Part shown: positions 59,418-64,000 of the stretch, piece by piece
Position numbering within the stretch: position 1 is the first letter of the stretch
Layout of the letters: each line of letters begins with the position of its first letter
From: Clostridia bacterium
Lineage (GTDB): Bacteria; Bacillota; Clostridia; Christensenellales; Aristaeellaceae
Assembly (NCBI GenBank): GCA_017552535.1
Contig: JAFZPV010000052.1
Coordinates: 23,795-87,794 of the forward strand
DNA length: 64,000 nucleotides
Direction: 5' to 3'
Made by a program: the position numbers and the translations under genes
The notes under the pieces: generated by a model
Databases searched by the model: none
Told to the model about the DNA's origin: nothing
What the model saw: the letters and a program-made list of their open reading frames with translations, nothing else

Positions 59418-61052
59418 TTAGCCTGTGATCTGTGTCTTTACCACGCTCTCGCCGCAGTACATCTGGCGAAGCTTGGGCTTTTCAATCTTGCCGGTGGGAT
59501 TGCGGGGAACCTTGTTGAAGATGATCCTGCGGGGGCGCTTGTAGCGCGGCAGCTCCATGCAGAAGTCGTTTACCTCCTGCTCGGTGAGCTCCATGCCCTC
59601 GCGGGGCTCGATGATGGCCGCGGCGATCTCGCCCAGGCGCGCGTCGGGCATGCCGATCACGGCCACGTCCTTGATCTTCGGGTTCTGGCGGAGGAAGTCT
59701 TCGATCTGTACGGGATAGAGGTTTTCGCCGCCGGTGATGATGACGTCCTTTTTGCGGTCCACCAGAAAGATGAAGCCGTCTTCGTCCTGCATGGCCATAT
59801 CGCCCGTGAACAGCCAGCCGTCCTGAAGCACTTCCTGAGTAGCCTTCTCGTCGTGGTAGTAGCAGGTCATCACGCCCGGGCCCTTTACGGCCAGTTCGCC
59901 CACGTCGCCCTGCTTCACGTCCTGCCGGTTCTCGTCCACGATGCGCACCTGCCAGCCGTAACCCGCCACGCCGATGGCGCCCACCTTATGGATGTTCTCC
60001 ACGCCCAGATGCACGCAGCCGGGGCCGATGGATTCGCTCAGGCCGTAGTTGGTATCGTACTGGTGATTCGGGAACACGTTTTTCCACCTCTTGATGAGGG
60101 AGGGCGGCACGGGCTGGGCGCCGATATGCATCAGGCGCCAGTGGCTTAAGTCGTAGTCCTGCAAGTTTACCTTGCCTGAATCGATGGCGTCCAGGATGTC
60201 CTGCGCCCAGGGCACCAGCAGCCACACGATGGAGCATTTCTCTTCCGACGCGGCGCTCAGGATCGTGGCGGGCTTTACGCCCGTGAGCAGCACCGCCTTG
60301 GAGCCGGAGATCAGCGAGCCGAACCAGTGCATCTTGGCGCCTGTGTGATACAGCGGGGGGATGCACAAAAACACGTCGTCGTGGGTCTGGCCGTGATGCG
60401 CCTGCTCCACCCGGGCGGAGTGCATCAGGCTCATGTGCCTGTGCAGTATCGCCTTGGGGAAGCCCGTGGTGCCGGAGGAAAAGTATATGGCGGCATAGTC
60501 TTCGTCGGTGAGGGGCACGTTCGGGTCTTCGCTGGATTCGTTGGCCACCAGATGCACGTAGTTCTCAGCGAATACCGGGCAGCCGTCTCCGGCGTAAAAC
60601 AGCAGCTTGACCCGCGGGATCTTTTCGGCGATCTCCTCGATGCGGCCGATAAATTCATAGCCGAAGAACAGCGCGTCCACGTCCGCCAGCTCCAGGCAGT
60701 AGCGGATCTCTTCGGCGGTATAGCGGAAATTGAGCGGCACGGCCAGCGCGCCGGATTTGAGGATGCCGAAGTAGATCGGCAGCCACTCGATGCCGTTCAT
60801 CATCAGGATGGCGACCTTGTCGCCCTTTTTGATGCCCCGGCTCATCAGAAGGTTTGCGCAGCGGTTGGCCTTTTCGTCGAACACGCGCCAGGTGATCTCC
60901 CGGCGGAAAGCGCGGCCCAGGGGCCGTTCGATGAGTTCATATTCCTTCCAGGTGGTGCGGTGAATCTCCTTCACTTCGGGATTCAGTTCCACCAGCGCTA
61001 CTTCGTTCGGGTATTTGCGGGCGTTGTCTCTGAGCAGGTCGGTTATGGGCAT
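59418..61052 (-). CDS. AMP-forming acid:CoA ligase, likely aryl-acid
   Basis: The 544-residue ligase has the adenylation motifs YFSSGTTGFPKAILHRH (residues 190-206), YGLSESIGPGC, WLFTGDMAMQDEDGFI, KKDVIITGGENLYPVQIE and the catalytic PRNPTGKIEKPKL near the end. It activates a carboxylic acid to acyl-AMP and then acyl-CoA in the cytoplasm. It lies directly upstream of iorA (18-base gap) behind the T-box. The neighbourhood strongly suggests an arylacetate such as 4-hydroxyphenylacetate or phenylacetate as substrate, but the sequence alone resembles general medium-chain/aryl ligases. The ribosome site is AAAGGAATGA. Confidence 0.85.
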   Translation of the reverse strand: MPITDLLRDNARKYPNEVALVELNPEVKEIHRTTWKEYELIERPLGRAFRREITWRVFDEKANRCANLLMSRGIKKGDKVAILMMNGIEWLPIYFGILKSGALAVPLNFRYTAEEIRYCLELADVDALFFGYEFIGRIEEIAEKIPRVKLLFYAGDGCPVFAENYVHLVANESSEDPNVPLTDEDYAAIYFSSGTTGFPKAILHRHMSLMHSARVEQAHHGQTHDDVFLCIPPLYHTGAKMHWFGSLISGSKAVLLTGVKPATILSAASEEKCSIVWLLVPWAQDILDAIDSGKVNLQDYDLSHWRLMHIGAQPVPPSLIKRWKNVFPNHQYDTNYGLSESIGPGCVHLGVENIHKVGAIGVAGYGWQVRIVDENRQDVKQGDVGELAVKGPGVMTCYYHDEKATQEVLQDGWLFTGDMAMQDEDGFIFLVDRKKDVIITGGENLYPVQIEDFLRQNPKIKDVAVIGMPDARLGEIAAAIIEPREGMELTEQEVNDFCMELPRYKRPRRIIFNKVPRNPTGKIEKPKLRQMYCGESVVKTQITG

Positions 61053-61079
61053 AAGCGGTCATTCCTTTCAGATTATTGT

Positions 61080-61329
61080 AAAAAAAGCCCCCTCGCGCGT
61101 GCGAGAGGGCGAACGTATCGCGGTACCACCTCTGTTCGCCGCCTTGTTCAGGCGGCCTCAGCGGGCAAAAGCCCCAGCGCTGTAACGGGCGCTCCCGACA
61201 AGGCCTACTGTCGTTTCAGCCTGTGGCTCGCGGAATGTATTCGCCCCGGCCCGTCTGCCGCCTCGCACCGCCCGGCGGTTCTCTGAAAAACGTACGGCAG
61301 GGGTTACTTGTTTCCGGTCATCGCGTGAT
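61080..61329 (-). ncRNA. Tyrosine-type T-box leader of the ligase-iorA-iorB operon
   Basis: The minus-strand leader has Stem I with AGTAA on one side and GAA-UAC-A on the other, with UAC at 61237-61239, then CCGCGAGC below. The lower stem GGAA/TTCC and the upper stem CCCC-CCGT/ACGG-GGGG agree with this specifier loop. The distal loop pair AGAGAACCGCC/GGGCGGTG is present. The T-box core GGTGGTACCGCG is at 61119-61130. The terminator is GCCCTCTCGC.../...GCGAGGGGGC (61087-61110) with a seven-T run. UAC reads tRNA-Tyr. The leader should permit transcription when Tyr-tRNA is uncharged. Confidence 0.95.
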
Positions 61330-61335
61330 GAAGAG

Positions 61336-61364
61336 ATTTTAGCACTTTAATGGGTAAAAGTCAA
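61336..61364 (-). promoter_or_regulatory. Promoter of the Tyr T-box operon
   Basis: Minus-strand TTGACT (61359-61364) and TAAAAT (61336-61341), 17-base spacing, just upstream of the leader. Confidence 0.8.
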
Positions 61365-61433
61365 GTTATAAAATCGGAAAATCTCCAGGGCCCGGAGATC
61401 GCCGCGCGGCAGCGCCCGGCCCCGAAACACCTA

Positions 61434-61462
61434 TTGACCCAAAGGGCGTTTTGCCTTATAAT
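61434..61462 (+). promoter_or_regulatory. Promoter of the DIP1984-like gene
   Basis: TTGACC (61434-61439) and TATAAT (61457-61462), 17-base spacing, 29 bases before the ATG; divergent from the T-box promoter. Confidence 0.75.
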
Positions 61463-61491
61463 GGACCTGAGCCGAAAAGGAGGGAACGCGT

Positions 61492-61998
61492 ATGAAGTAT
61501 ACATCCGCGGCGGCGAACAAGCTGATCCGCCGCCTGAACGACGATAAGGAGTATTACCTGCAAAAGGAGCGGGAATCCAAAACCTACGTGGCGGCGGTGG
61601 ACGAAACGCCGGTGATCCCGGACTTCGATTATAGCCAGAACGCCCGCGAGATCGAGCGCATCGACGACAGGATCGCCCGCCTCAAGCACGCAGTGAACGT
61701 GAACAACGCCCTGGCCCGCATCGATGTGGAAGGCAAAACGATGTCCGTGGACGAGATCCTGGTGCGCATGGCACAGCTGTCCCAGCGCCAGCTCGTTCTG
61801 GACGAGATGCGCAAAAGCCTGCCCAAGCAGCGCGTGGAGAGCGGATACGCCACCAAGACCATCAAGCCGGAATACCGCTACATCAATTATGACCTCGAAC
61901 AGGTCAAGCTCGACTACGAGCGGGTGAGCAGCGCCATCACCGCCCTGCAGCTGGCTCTGGACAGATACAACCAAACCGTGGAGTTCGAGGCGGAATGA
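61492..61998 (+). CDS. DIP1984-like (septicolysin-related) helical protein
   Basis: The 168-residue protein is almost wholly helical and charged. It contains EIERIDDRIARLKHAVNVNN, an L..I..-rich middle with SVDEILVRMAQLSQRQLVLD and a final LDRYNQT, a pattern resembling DIP1984/septicolysin-type proteins of unknown function. No signal peptide or catalytic motif is present. The start follows AAAAGGAGGG and a strong own promoter. It stands alone between the Tyr T-box promoter and a repeat-bearing gap. The family call is tentative; a coiled-coil structural or regulatory role is possible. Confidence 0.65.
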   Translation: MKYTSAAANKLIRRLNDDKEYYLQKERESKTYVAAVDETPVIPDFDYSQNAREIERIDDRIARLKHAVNVNNALARIDVEGKTMSVDEILVRMAQLSQRQLVLDEMRKSLPKQRVESGYATKTIKPEYRYINYDLEQVKLDYERVSSAITALQLALDRYNQTVEFEAE

Positions 61999-62230
61999 TC
62001 CTTTTTCACCCTGCGGCAGGGGAATAAGATGGTATTCTTTCCGTGCAGGCCCACCCCATATAAAACAAAGATGTGTAAGCGTTCAGCGTCAGCGGCAATG
62101 GTTATTGTATTGTTGGTTTTGCCATTGCGTTCAGTGTTGCACATTGCATTGCGGCTCACGCCGCGAAAGGGTCTGCAGAAAGCTTTGTCCCGCGGGACAC
62201 CGGGGCGCAAAAGCACGGTCATGAGCGCCC

Positions 62231-62468
62231 TGACGGGCTGCCGAGCAGCCCTGCGTCGGGAATGAAACCTTGTTTCATTCCCGACGGTTTGGCTTGGATA
62301 CATCTGAATCTGACTATTTCCGAAACGTGGTCCTTTCACCGATCCCAGCAACAGGCTTTCAGTTTTTTTTGAAATGCCTGCGGGCATTTCCGGGCGAAAA
62401 AACCGTAAAGGAGGAAAAGCTGGCCCTGCGGATTGCAATTGGAGGGGCAAGCCCCTCCAAACCACCCC
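62231..62468. repeat. Dispersed intergenic repeat, copy 2
   Basis: The sequence is homologous to 51041-51331 along most of its length but lacks about 50 bases of the middle. It opens with GACGGGCTGCCGAGCAGCCC and the hairpin CGTCGGGAATGAAA/TTTCATTCCCGACG, and ends CTCCAAACCACCCC. The roughly 600-base gap from 61999 to 62599 holds this repeat and the hairpin at 62524; short open frames in it show no gene-like features. Confidence 0.85.
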
Positions 62469-62523
62469 GAGAATTTCAGGGAGCACATCTTTCGTGTTGC
62501 AAAGAAATCTATGCTGCCGCGCT

Positions 62524-62554
62524 AAAGCCCCGGAGGTTCGTCCTCCGGGGCTTT
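62524..62554 (-). terminator. Hairpin downstream of ttcA-like gene
   Basis: AAAGCCCCGGAGG pairs perfectly with CCTCCGGGGCTTT around TTCGT. It lies 46 bases past the ttcA-like stop codon. On the minus strand it gives a stem with a T-containing tail. Confidence 0.7.
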
Positions 62555-62599
62555 GGCATTGGCGATGCTTTCGAGCGAAAGCCGGCGTGCGTGTTTTGC

Positions 62600-63322
62600 T
62601 CAGGGCTGCTGTTTCTCCCACAGCCCGTACTGTTCTGTGTTCTGCAGGGCGCTTAGGAGCAGTTCGCGGGCGTTGGGGATCTTTTTGCAGATGTAGTCCA
62701 GAATCTCGGTCATTTCCTCCCGCTTGGTCTCGCCGTTGGCGGGGCAGGGGGAAGGCACCACGGGAAGCCCAAGCTTTTTGACCAGATGGATGATGTGCTT
62801 TTCGCTGGCGTACACCATGGGACGGATCTGGGTGATGCCGCTGCGGCTTAAAAACGTCATGGGGTGAAAGGTGTGTATGCGGCCCTCGTACAGCATGCTC
62901 AAAAGCAGCGTTTCCTCCGCGTCGTCGCGGTGGTGCCCCAGGGCCAGCTTGTTGGCGCCCAGCTCCTTGCACAGGTCGATCAAAGCGCCCCGGCGCATCT
63001 TGGCGCACAGGGCGCAGGGGTTTGCCTCCTTGCGCACGTCGAAGATCACTTCGGAGATCTGCGTGCGCTTGATCACGTATTCCACTTCCAGCTCGTCGCA
63101 CATTTTCTGTATGCCGCTCAGGTCGAAGGGTTCGCGGCCCAGATGCAGCGTGGCGGCCACCAGGCGGTATTTATTGGGGCAGAAGCGGCGGTACAGGCTC
63201 ATGGCGTACAAAAGTGCCAGACTGTCCTTTCCGCCGGACACGCCCACGCATACCGTGTCGCCGTCCTGGATGAGGCCGAAGTCCTTGTCCGCCTTGCGGA
63301 TGCAGCCCAAAAGCTCTTTCAT
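62600..63322 (-). CDS. ttcA: PP-loop ATPase, TtcA/TilS-like tRNA-modifying enzyme
   Basis: The 240-residue enzyme has the PP-loop SGGKDS (residues 29-34), the paired Cys of NPCALCAK (Cys103, Cys106), LALGHHRDDAEETLLLSML and SPCPANGETKRE with a third Cys. This is the TtcA arrangement, in which three Cys hold a 4Fe-4S cluster that thiolates cytidine 32 of tRNA using ATP. A wider PP-loop thiolase role cannot be excluded, as the family has several substrate types. It starts one base after the MgtE stop codon. No ribosome site other than the preceding gene's end is obvious, so coupling is likely. Confidence 0.82.
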   Translation of the reverse strand: MKELLGCIRKADKDFGLIQDGDTVCVGVSGGKDSLALLYAMSLYRRFCPNKYRLVAATLHLGREPFDLSGIQKMCDELEVEYVIKRTQISEVIFDVRKEANPCALCAKMRRGALIDLCKELGANKLALGHHRDDAEETLLLSMLYEGRIHTFHPMTFLSRSGITQIRPMVYASEKHIIHLVKKLGLPVVPSPCPANGETKREEMTEILDYICKKIPNARELLLSALQNTEQYGLWEKQQP

Positions 63323-63323
63323 A

Positions 63324-64000
63324 TCACACGGCGCTGGCGAAGGCCACCAGGATCAGAAGCGAGCACACGTCCACGATGGTGGTGATGATGGGCGCCGCCA
63401 TCAGGGCCGGGTCGAGCTTCAGCTGCTTTGCCAGCAGGGGCAGCGTGCAGCCGATGCACTTGGCCAGCACCACCGTGCCCACCATGGCGCCGGAAATGGC
63501 CAGCGCGCTCCAGATGGTGTTTTCGCCGGCGAAGACGAAATACTGTATCAGGAAGGTCACCAGGCCCAGGGCAAGGCTCACGATCATGGAAACACGAAAT
63601 TCCTTCCACAGCACCTTCAGCGCGTCCTTGGGCGTCAGTTCGCCCAGCGCCAGGCCGCGTATGATCAGCGTAGAGCTCTGGGAGCCGCTGTTGCCGCCGG
63701 TGCCCATCAGCATGGGGATGCAGGCCACGAAGGCGGCAGAGGTGCCCTTGAGGATGCCCTCGAAGTTGGTGATGATGAGCTCGGTAAATATGCTGGACAC
63801 CATCATGAACAAAAGCCAGGGCAGGCGGTTGCGCGCCAGCTTTACGGGTTTGGTCTTCAGGTATTCGTCCTCCGAGGGCAAAAGGGCGTTCATCATTTCG
63901 ATGTCCTCGGTGGCCTCTTCCTCGATGACGTCCATGATGTCGTCGGCGGTGACGATGCCCACCATGCGCCCTTCCTTGTCCACGATGGGCACGCTCATCA
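63324..64000 (-). CDS. mgtE: MgtE-family magnesium transporter, C-terminal part (5' end outside window)
   Basis: The 225 visible residues hold the end of the CBS domain (VPIVDKEGRMVGIVTADDIMDVIEEE), the connecting helix and five transmembrane segments of MgtE. Conserved family stretches are PWLLFMMVSSIFTELII, IPMLMGTGGNSGSQSS, TLIIRGLALGEL and DPALMAAPIITTIVDVCSL, including the GGNSGSQ pore motif. MgtE imports Mg2+ and is gated by its cytoplasmic CBS domains. The N-terminal domain and start codon lie beyond base 64000. It is transcribed with the ttcA-like gene downstream. Confidence 0.93.
   Translation of the reverse strand, partial: MSVPIVDKEGRMVGIVTADDIMDVIEEEATEDIEMMNALLPSEDEYLKTKPVKLARNRLPWLLFMMVSSIFTELIITNFEGILKGTSAAFVACIPMLMGTGGNSGSQSSTLIIRGLALGELTPKDALKVLWKEFRVSMIVSLALGLVTFLIQYFVFAGENTIWSALAISGAMVGTVVLAKCIGCTLPLLAKQLKLDPALMAAPIITTIVDVCSLLILVAFASAV

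Noticed and set aside
62029-62265. Small open frame of 78 codons
   Set aside because: No ribosome site, no promoter, and the end falls inside the dispersed repeat.
61914-63101. Open frame of 395 codons on the minus strand
   Set aside because: It runs through the ttcA gene in another frame and then through the dispersed repeat; Arg/Pro-rich with no motif.

Overview
The window looks like the chromosome of an anaerobic, carbohydrate-degrading Clostridia-type Bacillota. This is inferred from two T-box leaders, an indolepyruvate:ferredoxin oxidoreductase, Lpl-type oligosaccharide permeases, a HelD-type ATPase, AGGAGG ribosome sites, many sigma-A promoters with mostly 17-bp spacing, and pectin and rhamnogalacturonan enzymes. 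No 16S gene or other firm taxonomic marker is present. Coding density is high and base composition is GC-rich. No phage, transposase or CRISPR array was seen.

Layout. 1-3.8 kb: the end of a sugar dehydrogenase, a NagB-like deaminase, a small dispersed repeat, a second Gfo/Idh/MocA dehydrogenase and a GH28 enzyme. 3.8-8.4 kb (minus): a secreted Cys/His-ribbon protein, another Gfo/Idh/MocA dehydrogenase, an SpoU/TrmH RNA methyltransferase with an apparent 3' frameshift, and a UroD-family protein. 8.6-18.6 kb (plus): a cell-envelope block with an NlpC/P60 hydrolase carrying ten SH3-like repeats, a HAD-thymidylate kinase fusion, a membrane protein with a zinc ribbon and an eroded kinase N-lobe, and a HelD-like ATPase. 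18.6-23.3 kb: a sulfatase (minus), then an S24/S26 peptidase, a nucleotidyltransferase and a DUF218 membrane protein. 23.3-25.9 kb: a T-box leader driving an XRE-cupin-acyl-CoA synthetase fusion. 26-34 kb: tRNA-Thr, a membrane-anchored hexosamine kinase with a uridyltransferase, a DegT aminotransferase, a GPH sugar symporter with a lipase, tRNA-Leu and an XRE regulator. 34-46 kb: a rhamnogalacturonan-type locus (ABC importer, GH106-like and GH78-like enzymes, SGNH hydrolase, MBL lactonase-like protein, UroD-family protein). 46-55.4 kb: two giant paralogous secreted repeat proteins. 55.5-57 kb: GH105 and GtrA. 57-61.4 kb (minus): a tyrosine-type T-box, an acyl-CoA ligase and IorA-IorB. 61.4-64 kb: a DIP1984-like protein, a dispersed repeat, TtcA and a partial MgtE.

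The most striking system is the pairing of acid:CoA ligases with T-boxes. The minus-strand leader at 61.1-61.3 kb has a clear UAC (Tyr) specifier and controls an AMP-forming ligase plus IorAB. T-boxes switch genes on when their amino acid is scarce. The arrangement therefore suggests that IorAB runs in the reductive carboxylating direction, 4-hydroxyphenylacetate to its CoA ester to 4-hydroxyphenylpyruvate to Tyr, so that it salvages an aromatic acid and does not degrade tyrosine. The second T-box-driven ligase, an unusual regulator-ligase fusion, may do the same for another acid.
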